Shown: piece by piece, positions 20,119-29,757 of the stretch | Position numbering within the stretch: position 1 is the first letter of the stretch | Layout: each line of letters begins with the position of its first letter | Assembly: GCA_018067045.1 (NCBI GenBank) | Contig: JAGPVL010000040.1 | Span: 17,683 to 81,682, forward strand | DNA from: Gammaproteobacteria bacterium | Lineage (GTDB): Bacteria > Pseudomonadota > Gammaproteobacteria > Pseudomonadales > Alcanivoracaceae | Direction of reading: 5' to 3' | DNA: 64,000 bases | The notes under the pieces: generated by a model | Database searches by the model: none | What the model saw: only the letters and a program-made list of their open reading frames with translations | Told to the model about the DNA's origin: nothing | Translations under genes and position numbers: made by a program

Positions 20119-20204
20119 TGGCCACGCCGAACTAACCACGCAGCCCATTCGCCCATTACCGTTAAGCTGCCGCCACATTCATGGCAGCATGTTTAGCGGT
20201 ACGA

Positions 20205-20879
20205 TCAAACGCCCGCCAGCGCAGAACGCATCTGATCAATCACCGCTTTATAGTCAGACTTACCATAAATGGCCGAGCCCGCTACAAACATATCGGCGCC
20301 CGCCGCCGCGATTTCGGCAATATTTTTTTCGTTAACGCCGCCATCAACTTCCAAACGAATATCCAAGCCGCTGTCATCAATCAATCGGCGAACTTTTTCC
20401 AATTTTTTGAGCGTGCCTGGAATAAATTTCTGTCCGCCGAAACCAGGGTTCACCGACATCAGCAACACCATGTCGATTTTGTCGAGTACATACTCAAGGC
20501 AATCTGGTGAGGTGGCCGGATTCAGCACCAGACCTGCTTTACAGCCGTGCGATTGGATCAGCTGCAATGAGCGGTCAACGTGCGTGCTAGCCTCTGGGTG
20601 GAAGGTGATAAAACTCGCACCTGCCGCTGCAAAGGAATCGATTAACGCATCGACCGGCGACACCATAAGGTGAACGTCAATCGGTGCCGTAATACCGTAA
20701 TCACGTAACGCCTTGCACACCATCGGCCCCATGGTCAGATTGGGTACATAGTGATTATCCATCACGTCGAAGTGAATCACGTCTGCGCCAGCCGCCAGCA
20801 CCGCATCGCAATCGGCGCCGAGGCGAGCAAAGTCAGCGGAAAGAATTGACGGGGCGATCCAGAAATCCTGCTTAGACAT
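20205..20879 (-). CDS. rpe: Ribulose-phosphate 3-epimerase
   Basis: Interconverts ribulose 5-phosphate and xylulose 5-phosphate in the pentose phosphate pathway. 224 residues, a TIM barrel. Metal-binding and catalytic blocks: [43 protein letters not shown] and EVDGGVN. Upstream gene on the same strand is murU, 54 bp away. In Pseudomonas rpe is next to trpE; here it is about 5 kb away, one of several small rearrangements of that neighbourhood. Confidence 0.97.
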   Translation of the reverse strand: MSKQDFWIAPSILSADFARLGADCDAVLAAGADVIHFDVMDNHYVPNLTMGPMVCKALRDYGITAPIDVHLMVSPVDALIDSFAAAGASFITFHPEASTHVDRSLQLIQSHGCKAGLVLNPATSPDCLEYVLDKIDMVLLMSVNPGFGGQKFIPGTLKKLEKVRRLIDDSGLDIRLEVDGGVNEKNIAEIAAAGADMFVAGSAIYGKSDYKAVIDQMRSALAGV

Positions 20880-20933
20880 AATGGCGTTTCCAAGTGTGTG
20901 TATTGATTGCTTGCGCTATAAATTGTGGTGCTT

Positions 20934-21668
20934 CTAACGCAGCGGCTTGCGCAAAAAAAGATCCAGCTCTGCTAATCGCTGAGGTGTACCGATATCCCAC
21001 CAATGGCCGGCGTGATAGCGACCGGCAATGGTGCTGCTGGCCTGACCACTGACCACATCGCCCTGCATGGTTTCTCTCAGCAAAACGCCAAGCCTCACTT
21101 CACTCTGATCGGCGGCATCAGCGAAAAACGCCGGGCGGTAAACCCCAACGCCAGAAAAGGTAAGCCTCAATGCTCCGTCAGAGCCTGCCCCGTCGGGCGA
21201 ATTGTCGCGCACTTTGCCGTCGTTGGCTAAGACGAAATCACCGTCGGGATTATGTTCAGGGTTCTCCACTAACACCAATATTGCGGCGTCACTGTCTCCC
21301 AGAGCATCGGGAAGCGCTAACGGGGCAAAATCAATATCGGTCCATATGTCGCCGTTCACGACCAGAAAGGGCTCATCGCCAAGCAGCGGCAGCGCCCGCC
21401 GAATACCTCCCGCCGTTTCCAGCGGCTGGCCTTCACGAGAATACTGAATGCGCACGCCAAATTGGCTGCCATCGCCAAGCGCCGCCTCAAGCTTATCACC
21501 AAGCCAAGCGGTGTTAATCACGAGATCAACAAACCCAGCATCACGCAGTCGTTCGATATGCCAAACGATCAACGGCTTACCACCCGCCTCAAGCAGAGGC
21601 TTAGGCGTGTGATCCGTTAACGGGCGCATACGGGTACCGAGTCCTGCAGCAAGAATCATGGCTTTCAT
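20934..21668 (-). CDS. murU: N-acetylmuramate-1-phosphate uridylyltransferase MurU
   Basis: Sugar nucleotidyltransferase of 244 residues. The signature AAGLGTRMRPLTDHTPKPLL is at the N terminus and NGDIWTDIDF carries a metal-binding Asp. With AmgK it makes UDP-MurNAc directly from recycled MurNAc, bypassing de novo synthesis and giving fosfomycin tolerance in Pseudomonas. It lies downstream of amgK on the same strand (111 bp), with a single REP between. Adjacency to amgK supports this assignment over a general glucose-1-phosphate enzyme. Confidence 0.92.
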   Translation of the reverse strand: MKAMILAAGLGTRMRPLTDHTPKPLLEAGGKPLIVWHIERLRDAGFVDLVINTAWLGDKLEAALGDGSQFGVRIQYSREGQPLETAGGIRRALPLLGDEPFLVVNGDIWTDIDFAPLALPDALGDSDAAILVLVENPEHNPDGDFVLANDGKVRDNSPDGAGSDGALRLTFSGVGVYRPAFFADAADQSEVRLGVLLRETMQGDVVSGQASSTIAGRYHAGHWWDIGTPQRLAELDLFLRKPLR

Positions 21669-21729
21669 GGTGACAGCATATCCTATCGTTAGAGTGACTC
21701 GTTATGGCGACGGTTTACGGCTAATGCAG

Positions 21730-21754
21730 ATCGCTTGCAAGCAAGCTCTTACAA
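21730..21754. repeat. Single REP copy between amgK and murU
   Basis: ATCGCTTGCAAGCAAGCTCT followed by TACAA; one half of the pair found elsewhere. It lies in the amgK-murU gap and could affect the transcript between them. Confidence 0.65.
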
Positions 21755-21779
21755 AAAACGAAACCCTTTAGAAGTTCGC

Positions 21780-22766
21780 TCAGCTTTCTGTGCTCGGCAG
21801 ATTATCGAGTAGCTCCCCTAGTGCCGCCAACTCCGGGCGACGGGCGATAACCGTGCGCAAATACGCGAAGAAGCGCGGCACGTCTTCAAGGTAATGTCCC
21901 TTGCCGTCGCGGTGTTTAATGCGGGCGAAAATGCCAATTACTTTCAAATGACGTTGGGCGCCCATCAAGTCGCAATCGTGGAGAAACTCGGGAAAAGATG
22001 CGGGTACTGGCAAGTGCGCGGCACGGGCTTTTTCCCAATACCGCTCTAGCCAGATCAGCACCTTATCCTCTGGCCAACTGAGAAAGGCATCTTTAAATAA
22101 GCAGATCGCGTCATAGCTGATCGGCCCATACACGGCATCTTGAAAATCGATCACACCGGGGTTTGGTTCAGAATCCATCAGATTGCGCGGCATAAAGTCA
22201 CGGTGCACGTAAACACGCCCCTGCCCCAGTGCCCGTTTCACCAGCAGATCAAAAACCTGATCAAGCTGGGCGCGTAGATCGGCACTGATCGCAAGGCCCA
22301 AATGAGTTTTCAGGTACCACTCAGGAAACAATTCCAACTCACGGCGCAGCAATGCCTCATCGTACACCGGTAAAATATCAGGTTGGCTGGCGCACTGAAT
22401 TTTCACCAGCGCGTCCATTGCTTTGTTAAAGAGTGTGTCGGCGTTGTCGGCGTTAATATGGGTCAACCAGGTCTGCGTACCCATATCCGACAACAGCAAA
22501 AAGCCCCGCTCGAGGTCCTGTGCGACAACATGCGGAACATGGACGCCTGCGTCACCGAATAGGCTGGCAATCTGCACAAACGGGCGACAATCCTCTTGCT
22601 CCGGCGGTGCATCCATACCAATTAGCGTTCGATCACCTAGGTCAAAACGAAAATAGCGACGGAAACTTGCATCGGCCGACGCCGGCTCTCCCACCACCAC
22701 ACAGCCTAGTTGCTCGCCAACCCATTGTTCCAGTGCCTGCTTTCTTACGTCGTTCTGCGGCTGCAT
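21780..22766 (-). CDS. amgK: N-acetylmuramate/N-acetylglucosamine kinase AmgK
   Basis: Anomeric sugar kinase of the aminoglycoside-phosphotransferase fold, 328 residues, feeding MurU in cell-wall recycling. The catalytic loop YVHRDFMPRNLM and the metal-binding VIDFQDAVYGPISYD are intact. The start at 22766 follows GAGGG at proper spacing; ATG 22778 has no clear site and the longer in-frame start at 22871 would run into lptD. It is divergent from lptD, 55 bp apart, exactly as in Pseudomonas. Confidence 0.94.
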   Translation of the reverse strand: MQPQNDVRKQALEQWVGEQLGCVVVGEPASADASFRRYFRFDLGDRTLIGMDAPPEQEDCRPFVQIASLFGDAGVHVPHVVAQDLERGFLLLSDMGTQTWLTHINADNADTLFNKAMDALVKIQCASQPDILPVYDEALLRRELELFPEWYLKTHLGLAISADLRAQLDQVFDLLVKRALGQGRVYVHRDFMPRNLMDSEPNPGVIDFQDAVYGPISYDAICLFKDAFLSWPEDKVLIWLERYWEKARAAHLPVPASFPEFLHDCDLMGAQRHLKVIGIFARIKHRDGKGHYLEDVPRFFAYLRTVIARRPELAALGELLDNLPSTES

Positions 22767-22821
22767 TAGTGCCCTCATTACATTAAACTGCCGCGAGCTT
22801 TTTACCTGTTCCGGACTCCGA

Positions 22822-25086
22822 ATGCCACTGCGTCGCCATCGCACTTTACTTTTACTCAGTCTGCTAAGCACAGCGGCCGCAGCCGAACCGTCGATAAATT
22901 GGGTCGACGAAGAGGCTATGTCAGCGCTGGAGCCTGCGCTACAGAAGGCTATGCCGCCCCACTGCGGCGGTCTTTACTATAATCCAGCCTTCACCTTGCC
23001 GCCCGAAACACGCGACACCGTGATCACCGCCAAAAATACGTCACTTGCACCTAAGGGGCTCGCTAAGCTGTCCGGTGATGTGCAGATCATTCAGCCCAAG
23101 CGACGTTTATTCGCCGAACATGCAGAACTTAACCAAGAAACCGGTGATTTTCGTCTGGCCGGCGATATTCGCGTGGAAATGCCGAACCTCACCTTTACGG
23201 CGCGCGAGCTGATCGGCAACACCCGCAACGAGACCGCCCAGCTGACCGGTGCTAGCTACGCCCTGTTCGATCTCCACGCCCGCGGCACTGCAGAAGGCTT
23301 CCAGCACGACAAGCTCATCACCCAAATTGAGCATGGCAGCTATACGTCGTGCCCGCCGGACTCCGACGCTTGGCTGATCAGCGCTAACGACATCGAGCTC
23401 AATCAAGAAAACGGCTGGGGTGAGGCGCGCAACGTCGTGCTGCGTGTGCAGAACATACCGATCATTTGGCTACCATGGATGACCTTCCCGATTGATGACC
23501 GGCGCAAGACCGGCTTGCTGTTTCCCTCTATCGGTGGTGGCGACGCAGGTGGCGTCGATATTTCGCAGCCCATCTACCTGAACCTTCACCCGCAATATGA
23601 CGCTATTGTCGCGCCTCGACGTATCGAAAGTCGTGGTAACGGATTGGAAACCGACTTCCGCTATCTCGGCGAACTCGGCACAGGTAACGTGAGTTACGGC
23701 TGGTTATCAAAAGATAAATTATTTAATGACGAAGACCGCGCTCAGGCGCAGTGGCGACACGAAGGCAATATGGATCGCTGGTTTTTTGAAACCGACATCA
23801 ATTACGTCTCCGACGACTTTTATTTAAAAGATCTTGATAGCGGGCTTGAAGTGTCTTCGACTACGCATTTGCCACGCTTCGCCGAAGCGCGTTATTTGGG
23901 GCGCACATGGCAATTACTCGCGCGAGCGCAAAGCTGGCAAACCATTGACCCCCTGCTCGACGATGCCGACCTGCCCTATCGCCGCCTACCGCAATTTCAA
24001 GTCAGTGGTGATCCGACACTCGTGGGCCCCGTTAAAATGGAATGGCTCAGCGATTACACCTACTTCGATCGCAATGCGGATTTACCCACCAACGATACAC
24101 TGGGCCAGCGCATACACACCCAGCCCGCGCTTACCATGCGACTAGAGAATAACTGGGGCTACATCCAGCCACGAGCACGGCTTTATTACACCGACTACGA
24201 TCTTGAGGAGTCCGGCCCGGGGATTGGCGAAGACCCGGAGCGACACTTGTGGGGCTACAACCTCGATGCCGGCATGGTGTTCGAGCGTTACGCCGCGGAA
24301 AATACTTTTTTGCAAACACTTGAGCCACGCATCTTTTTTAACCGCGTGGAATACCGCCAGCAAGACAACCTGCCCCTGTTCGACTCAGACGAACTAACGC
24401 CATCCTACGCGGCGCTGTTTCGTGAAAACCGCTTTACCGGTTATGACCGCATTGGCGACGAACAAAGCACCACCTTCGCCGTCAGCTCGCGCTTTCTCGA
24501 CCCGCAAAGCGGAGAGGAGAGCTTGCGCTTACGCATCGCTCAAAAGCTCTATCACGACGACCGCAGGGTGCAAATAGAGGGCGATATTGAAACAGACAAA
24601 ACGTCACCCGTTATCAGCGAAGCCAGCATGAAGCTCACTGACGAATGGAACGTGGAAGTATTTAATCACTGGAATTCGTCACTCAACCGTCGCGAGCTCA
24701 ACGGCCTACGAGTCAGCTTTCGGGACAATCAGCGGCGCCTGTTTAGCCTAAACGTGACCGACCGACCGCGCGACGATTTACTGCAAGGGGAACTGGCGGC
24801 GCTCGTGCCAGTCCATAGTCGATGGAACTTGGTTGGCCGTTGGTTTTACGACATCAATGAACAACGCTCGCTGGAAACGCTTTCTGGCGTAGAATACAGC
24901 GACTGCTGCTGGGGAGTTCGTTTCGTTAATCTGCGCGAGTTAAGCGACGAAAACGGCGACGGCTCTCTGGAAGGCGAGTCCACTTGGATGGTGCAAATCG
25001 TCCTTAACGGTCTCGGCGGCTTCGGCGGTCGAATTGACAGTCTGCTAGAACGAAGTATCCCTGGATACAGGAGCAAGAATGATTAA
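22822..25086 (+). CDS. lptD: LPS-assembly protein LptD
   Basis: Outer-membrane translocon that inserts lipopolysaccharide with LptE. 754 residues: signal peptide (about 1-21), OstA-like periplasmic domain (about 50-190), then a large beta barrel. The cysteines that form the inter-domain disulfides are present: C48 (PHCGG), about C177 (TSCPP), and the CC pair near 695 (YSDCCW). The stretch WLPWMTFPIDDRRKTGLLFPSIG-like turn, seen in part as DDRRKTGLLFPSIG, is highly conserved. Overlaps surA by 8 bp. Confidence 0.97.
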   Translation: MPLRRHRTLLLLSLLSTAAAAEPSINWVDEEAMSALEPALQKAMPPHCGGLYYNPAFTLPPETRDTVITAKNTSLAPKGLAKLSGDVQIIQPKRRLFAEHAELNQETGDFRLAGDIRVEMPNLTFTARELIGNTRNETAQLTGASYALFDLHARGTAEGFQHDKLITQIEHGSYTSCPPDSDAWLISANDIELNQENGWGEARNVVLRVQNIPIIWLPWMTFPIDDRRKTGLLFPSIGGGDAGGVDISQPIYLNLHPQYDAIVAPRRIESRGNGLETDFRYLGELGTGNVSYGWLSKDKLFNDEDRAQAQWRHEGNMDRWFFETDINYVSDDFYLKDLDSGLEVSSTTHLPRFAEARYLGRTWQLLARAQSWQTIDPLLDDADLPYRRLPQFQVSGDPTLVGPVKMEWLSDYTYFDRNADLPTNDTLGQRIHTQPALTMRLENNWGYIQPRARLYYTDYDLEESGPGIGEDPERHLWGYNLDAGMVFERYAAENTFLQTLEPRIFFNRVEYRQQDNLPLFDSDELTPSYAALFRENRFTGYDRIGDEQSTTFAVSSRFLDPQSGEESLRLRIAQKLYHDDRRVQIEGDIETDKTSPVISEASMKLTDEWNVEVFNHWNSSLNRRELNGLRVSFRDNQRRLFSLNVTDRPRDDLLQGELAALVPVHSRWNLVGRWFYDINEQRSLETLSGVEYSDCCWGVRFVNLRELSDENGDGSLEGESTWMVQIVLNGLGGFGGRIDSLLERSIPGYRSKND

Positions 25087-26386
25087 CAAATCTCTGAGCA
25101 ACGCCTGGCACTCTGTGCGCGGCGTAATCCTGTGCGCGTTACTGGCACCTTCCCTAGCCAGCGCCGGCAAAATGGTGATGCTCGACAACATTGCGGCCGT
25201 CGTCAACGACACCGTTATTATGAGCAGCGAACTGGATCGCCGCGTTGAGGATGTGTTTAGGAACATCCGCGCGGAAGGTGGTCAGATGCCGCCCGTGGAT
25301 ATTATTCGCACCCAGGTGCTCGATCGTTTGATCGAAGAGAAACTACAACTAGAACTTGCCGAACGCATGGGCATTCGCATTGATGACACCTCTCTCAATG
25401 ACGCACTCAGCAATATCGCTCGGCAAAACAACCTGACGCTGGAACAATTTGCTGAGCAAATTCGTAGCGAAGGTTTGGACTGGGCGCAGTTCCGCCAACA
25501 AATCCGTGGCGACATTGTGATGAACCAAGTACGCCAACGCCAAGTCGGTCAACGTGTGCGTGTTACGGATCGCGAAATTGATCGCTTTCTCGATTCAGAA
25601 CAAGGCAAACGCTTATTTGAAAGTGAATTTCGTCTTGGCCATATTCTGATTCAAATTCCTGATGGCGCCACCCCAGATCAAATTCAAGTGGCGGAAAAGG
25701 AAGCCAATGACGTTCTCTCGAAACTCAAGGAAGGCGTCGAATTTTCGCAAATGGCAATCAGCCACTCAGATGATCCCTACGCACTAAAGGGTGGCGATCT
25801 TGGCTGGCGACCTGCGGCACAATGGCCCTCGCTGTTTTCCGACGAAGTCATTGATATGCAAGCCGGCGACATTGCCGGGCCGCTACGCTCGGGTAACGGC
25901 TTTCATATTTTGAAAATGATCGATCGCAAAGGCGACGTTACTACCATCGTAGAGCAATACCACACTCGTCATATCTTGCTGAAACCGAGCACTATTCGCT
26001 CCGCCGACGCCTCGCGCGAGCTGGCACGCTCACTTCATGCACGCATAGAGAGTGGCGAAAGCATTGAGAAACTCGCGCGCGAATATTCCGACGACCCTGG
26101 CAGCGCTCGCAGCGGTGGCGAGCTAGGCTGGATTTCTGCCGGCGAAATGGTGCCCGAATTTGAACAACAGATGATTGCCACGCCGGTCGGCCAGCTATCT
26201 GCTGTTTTCGAAACACAATATGGCTGGCACTTTTTACGCGTTGACGAAAAGCGCAGCGCCGACATGAGTGATGAGTACCGTCGTATTAAAGCGCGCAACG
26301 CACTTCAGCAGCGCCGTTATAGCGAAGAAGTTCAAACATGGCTGCGCGAGATTCGCGAAGAGGCCTATGTCGATATCCGCATCTAA
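25079..26386 (+). CDS. surA: Periplasmic chaperone/peptidyl-prolyl isomerase SurA
   Basis: Outer-membrane-protein chaperone, 435 residues. Signal peptide (about 1-24), N-terminal chaperone domain (to about 165), two parvulin domains (about 180-275 and 290-385; FRLGHILIQIP and YHTRHILLKPS mark their starts), then a C-terminal helix. Both parvulin domains keep the GGDLGW/GGELGW motif. It starts within the end of lptD, one of its best-known clients, and overlaps pdxA by 20 bp. Confidence 0.97.
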   Translation: MINKSLSNAWHSVRGVILCALLAPSLASAGKMVMLDNIAAVVNDTVIMSSELDRRVEDVFRNIRAEGGQMPPVDIIRTQVLDRLIEEKLQLELAERMGIRIDDTSLNDALSNIARQNNLTLEQFAEQIRSEGLDWAQFRQQIRGDIVMNQVRQRQVGQRVRVTDREIDRFLDSEQGKRLFESEFRLGHILIQIPDGATPDQIQVAEKEANDVLSKLKEGVEFSQMAISHSDDPYALKGGDLGWRPAAQWPSLFSDEVIDMQAGDIAGPLRSGNGFHILKMIDRKGDVTTIVEQYHTRHILLKPSTIRSADASRELARSLHARIESGESIEKLAREYSDDPGSARSGGELGWISAGEMVPEFEQQMIATPVGQLSAVFETQYGWHFLRVDEKRSADMSDEYRRIKARNALQQRRYSEEVQTWLREIREEAYVDIRI

Positions 26387-27452
26387 ACCCATAACTCGGC
26401 CTATCGTTAAGCCTATCGTCATTACCAGTGGTGACCCCGCTGGTATCGGCCCGGATCTGGTTTTGCAGCTTGGCCAACACCTTGGCTCGTCGCCATGGGT
26501 CGTGATTGCCGACATCGACGTGCTCACGGCGCGCGCGCAACAACTCTCGTTCGACAACATTGCCTTTAGCGCATGGCAACCTGGCGATGCGCTCCCCGCG
26601 CCTAGCGCAACAAAAAACACCCCTAATACGATCGCCGTTTGGCACTGCCCTGCCGGCGCCACCGTACGAGCCGGTTACGCAGATCCAGCTACCGCCGTGG
26701 GCACTCTGGAAATGTTACGGCGCGCCGCGCAAGGTTGTTTAGACGGCACCTTTAGCGCCATGGTGACCGCCCCTGTGGCAAAAAATATTATTTGCGACGG
26801 CGCCGACCCAAGCTTTACCGGGCACACCGAATTTCTCGCCGAGCAAGCGAACGCCAAGCAAGTCGTCATGATGCTTGTCGGCAAAACACTACGTGTTGCA
26901 CTCGCAACGACTCATCTACCATTACGAGACGTTGCCGACGCCATCACTAGCACCTCCCTTGAAACAACATTGCGCATCCTGCAACGCGACCTACAAAACA
27001 CCTTCGCCATCGCCTCACCGCGCATTCTTGTGCTTGGCCTAAATCCCCACGCGGGCGAAAGCGGCCACCTCGGCCATGAAGAAATCGATACGATTATTCC
27101 GCTGCTGGAACGTCTGCGCGCAGAAGGTTTCGCGCTCACTGGTCCCGTGCCGGCAGACACCGCGTTTAATCAAACACTGCTGAATCAACACGATGCTGTG
27201 CTAGCCATGTATCATGATCAGGGCTTACCGGTGTTAAAATTTTCCAGCTTCGGTGAAGCGGTCAATATCACCCTCGGCCTACCGTTCATTCGCACCTCGG
27301 TCGACCACGGCACAGCATTTGATTTAGCCGGCACAGGCAAAGCCCAACCCGGCAGCCTGATTGCCGCCACCCAACTGGCGCTCACACTGGCCGCACATTC
27401 TGTCGCATCCTCGGTACAATCCTCCGTACCCCCCGAGCCGCAGACTAAATAG
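26367..27452 (+). CDS. pdxA: 4-hydroxythreonine-4-phosphate dehydrogenase PdxA
   Basis: NAD-dependent, metal-requiring enzyme of pyridoxal phosphate synthesis. 361 residues from the ATG at 26367, which follows AGAGG within the surA end; longer in-frame starts would lie deeper in surA and add an unrelated tail. Motifs: VITSGDPAGIGPDL, VTAPVAKNII, TGHTEFLAEQ, LGLNPHAGESGHLGHEE and MYHDQGLPVLK. Part of the surA-pdxA-rsmA-apaG-apaH transcript, conserved across gammaproteobacteria. Confidence 0.96.
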   Translation: MSISASKPITRPIVKPIVITSGDPAGIGPDLVLQLGQHLGSSPWVVIADIDVLTARAQQLSFDNIAFSAWQPGDALPAPSATKNTPNTIAVWHCPAGATVRAGYADPATAVGTLEMLRRAAQGCLDGTFSAMVTAPVAKNIICDGADPSFTGHTEFLAEQANAKQVVMMLVGKTLRVALATTHLPLRDVADAITSTSLETTLRILQRDLQNTFAIASPRILVLGLNPHAGESGHLGHEEIDTIIPLLERLRAEGFALTGPVPADTAFNQTLLNQHDAVLAMYHDQGLPVLKFSSFGEAVNITLGLPFIRTSVDHGTAFDLAGTGKAQPGSLIAATQLALTLAAHSVASSVQSSVPPEPQTK

Positions 27453-27459
27453 AGGCTTC

Positions 27460-28269
27460 ATGAAAGACCACGCCCCACGCAAACGCTTCGGCCAACACTT
27501 TCTAACCGATACCACACTGGTCGACAGAATGGTGCGTGCCATTGCGCCTACTGATGATCAAATCGTCGTGGAAATCGGCCCCGGCCAAGGTGCGCTAACA
27601 CTGCCGTTGCTCGACAGGCTCAATCATTTGCAGGTGGTAGAACTCGATCGTGATTTAATTTCGCGACTGGAGCGCACGATTGCGGCCCCGCGCATGACCA
27701 TTCACGCGGCCGATGCGCTGAAGTTTGATTTCCGCTCGCTAGCCAAAGATGGCAAAAAGATTCGCGTGGTCGGCAACTTGCCGTACAACATTTCCACGCC
27801 GCTGATGTTTCATTTGCTCGACCAAGCAGACTGCATCGAAGACATGCACTTTATGCTGCAAAAGGAAGTGGTTGATCGCCTCACTGCCACCCCTGGCACG
27901 TCAGACTGGGGAAGACTGTCGGTAATGGTGCAGTATTACTGCCAAAACGATTATCTGTTTTTCGTCCCGCCGGAAGCATTTAGCCCACCGCCGCGGGTCG
28001 ATTCCGCCGTTGTTCGCCTCACACCGCTGGCCGAGCCGGCCGTTAAGGCCACCGATTTCGGCATTTTCCGGCAGCTGGTCAACCAAGCGTTCACACAACG
28101 ACGCAAGGTGATCAGCAATGCGCTAAAATCATGGCTAACCGCCGAACAAATCGTGGCCGCAGGCGTTGACCCTGGCAAACGACCCGATGCCATCGGCTTG
28201 ACGGAGTTCGTCAATCTCGCCAACAGCGCCACTGTCATATACGGCAGCAAGCAGGAAAACGACGCATGA
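27460..28269 (+). CDS. rsmA: 16S rRNA dimethyladenosine transferase RsmA (KsgA)
   Basis: SAM-dependent enzyme that dimethylates A1518 and A1519 of 16S rRNA in late small-subunit assembly. 269 residues. Motifs: KRFGQHFLTD, VVEIGPGQGALT for SAM binding, and the catalytic VGNLPYNIST. Starts at the ATG 7 bp after pdxA preceded by AGAGG; the upstream in-frame TTG lies within pdxA. Overlaps apaG by 4 bp. Confidence 0.97.
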   Translation: MKDHAPRKRFGQHFLTDTTLVDRMVRAIAPTDDQIVVEIGPGQGALTLPLLDRLNHLQVVELDRDLISRLERTIAAPRMTIHAADALKFDFRSLAKDGKKIRVVGNLPYNISTPLMFHLLDQADCIEDMHFMLQKEVVDRLTATPGTSDWGRLSVMVQYYCQNDYLFFVPPEAFSPPPRVDSAVVRLTPLAEPAVKATDFGIFRQLVNQAFTQRRKVISNALKSWLTAEQIVAAGVDPGKRPDAIGLTEFVNLANSATVIYGSKQENDA

Positions 28270-28658
28270 GCACGCCACAGGAAGACCCGCGCTACCGCAT
28301 TTCGATTTCCGTTGAGAGTGAATATCTCGCCGACCAAAGTGATGTGGAAAGCCATCGCTGGGTATTCGCCTACCATGTGTCCATTCATAACGGCGGCGAC
28401 GTCAGCGCCCGCTTGCTCACCCGCCACTGGGTCATTACCGACGGAGAAGAGCGCGTGCAAGAAGTGCATGGCGAAGGTGTCATTGGCGAACAACCGAGCA
28501 TTGCACCCGGACAAACTTACGAGTACACCAGCGGCGCGGTGCTCGAAACATCGGTCGGCAGCATGCATGGCAGCTACCAAATGCTGGCAGAAGACGGCAC
28601 CTGCTTCGACGCCAACATTCCCGCCTTCACGTTAGCGCCGCCGAACACGCTGCACTGA
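28266..28658 (+). CDS. apaG: ApaG domain protein
   Basis: 130-residue beta-sandwich protein of the ApaG/F-box-associated fold; function in bacteria is not settled. The conserved HNGGDVSARLLTRHWVITDGE segment is seen in part (TRHWVITDG), with GVIGEQPSIAPGQTYEYTSG and GSMHGSYQM following. Starts as ATGA inside rsmA and lies 11 bp before apaH. Its place in this operon is the strongest identity evidence. Confidence 0.95.
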   Translation: MSTPQEDPRYRISISVESEYLADQSDVESHRWVFAYHVSIHNGGDVSARLLTRHWVITDGEERVQEVHGEGVIGEQPSIAPGQTYEYTSGAVLETSVGSMHGSYQMLAEDGTCFDANIPAFTLAPPNTLH

Positions 28659-28669
28659 TGAGCCGCTAA

Positions 28670-29506
28670 ATGAGCACTTATGCTGTCGGCGATTTGCAGG
28701 GCTGCTTAGAGGCCTTTAACTGCTTACTCGAAGAAATCGCGTTTACGCCGGGCAAAGATCGCCTGCTCTTAGCTGGCGATTTGGTCGCTCGCGGCCCTGA
28801 TTCACTCGGCACGCTAAGGCGGGTTTACGCATTGCGCGATCACCTTCACTGTGTGCTCGGCAATCACGACCTGCACCTACTAGCACTCGCCCACGGCGTC
28901 ACTCCACATAAAGACGGCAAGAAAAAGAAAGACACCGATCTACAAAGCATTCTCGATGCTCCCGATCGCGACGCCCTACTCGGCTGGCTACAACAACAAC
29001 CACTACTGCATCGCGAACCGGAATTTAATGTCGTACTCACCCACGCTGGATTGCCACCACTGTGGGCACTCGCCGACGCGGAAACGCGCGCGCGGGAAGT
29101 CTCCACCATTCTGCAGTCCGATCAAGCTCAACATTTTTTTGATCACATGTACGGCGACAAACCCACTGGCTGGCACGACGACCTCCAAGGCCCAGATCGC
29201 TGGCGTGTCATCACCAATTACTTCACCCGTATGCGCTTTATCAATCTGCAGGGTGAACTTGAGTTCGCCAGCAAAGGCGAAGTCAACAAAGCGCCAACAG
29301 GATACTTTCCTTGGTTCGAACATCCGCAACGGCAAAATCAAGACGTCAAAATACTGTTTGGCCATTGGGCCGCACTCGACGGTGACGTCCCTCATCAGAA
29401 TATTGAAGCGCTCGATACCGGCTGCGTCTGGGGCGGCGCCCTGACCGCACTGCGATTAGAGGACGGCCAACTCTTTACCTGCACCTGTGCGAACGAAGAG
29501 TCATAG
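28670..29506 (+). CDS. apaH: Diadenosine tetraphosphatase ApaH
   Basis: Symmetrical Ap4A hydrolase that also removes Np4 caps from RNA. 278 residues with metallophosphatase motifs in order: YAVGDLQG, LLLAGDLVARGPDS, VLGNHDLHLLA, and a C-terminal HWAALDG (His for metal). Last gene of the operon. In Pseudomonas glpE usually follows; here it is absent and an RND operon comes next after about 250 bp. Confidence 0.96.
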   Translation: MSTYAVGDLQGCLEAFNCLLEEIAFTPGKDRLLLAGDLVARGPDSLGTLRRVYALRDHLHCVLGNHDLHLLALAHGVTPHKDGKKKKDTDLQSILDAPDRDALLGWLQQQPLLHREPEFNVVLTHAGLPPLWALADAETRAREVSTILQSDQAQHFFDHMYGDKPTGWHDDLQGPDRWRVITNYFTRMRFINLQGELEFASKGEVNKAPTGYFPWFEHPQRQNQDVKILFGHWAALDGDVPHQNIEALDTGCVWGGALTALRLEDGQLFTCTCANEES

Positions 29507-29614
29507 CTCCGCCACGTCCCGGCAACAGCGATTATCCCATCAGTCACCCGCCATACCGCCATACCGCCGCCCGCCGGCCCGCAAACACGAGCAGTACACA
29601 TTTCACACAATTTT

Positions 29615-29645
29615 ATCGTTTAATTTGTACTAAACGATCAGTATA
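29615..29645. promoter_or_regulatory. Operator-like inverted repeat and shared word before the RND operon
   Basis: ATCGTTTA (29615-29622) and TAAACGAT (29631-29638) are perfect inverted arms with an 8-nt spacer. Overlapping it, GATCAGTATA (29636-29645) is the reverse complement of TATACTGATC, the word found before the tetR gene at 62515 and after it at 63266. A plausible -10 TATAGT begins at 29642. No convincing -35. Confidence 0.5.
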
Positions 29646-29757
29646 GTCCCTGAAGTAGTACTGGAGGCGTCTCCTAGCAGCCCTCATCAGCCGGCCATTT
29701 ATCAGCCCCGATGAGAGCCGCCGATCACAACACTGTTACAACAAATTGGTCACACAC

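Noticed and set aside
20166..20188. Hairpin GCTGCC...GGCAGC near the rpe end as a terminator
   Set aside because: Only a 6-bp stem and no T run on the minus strand.
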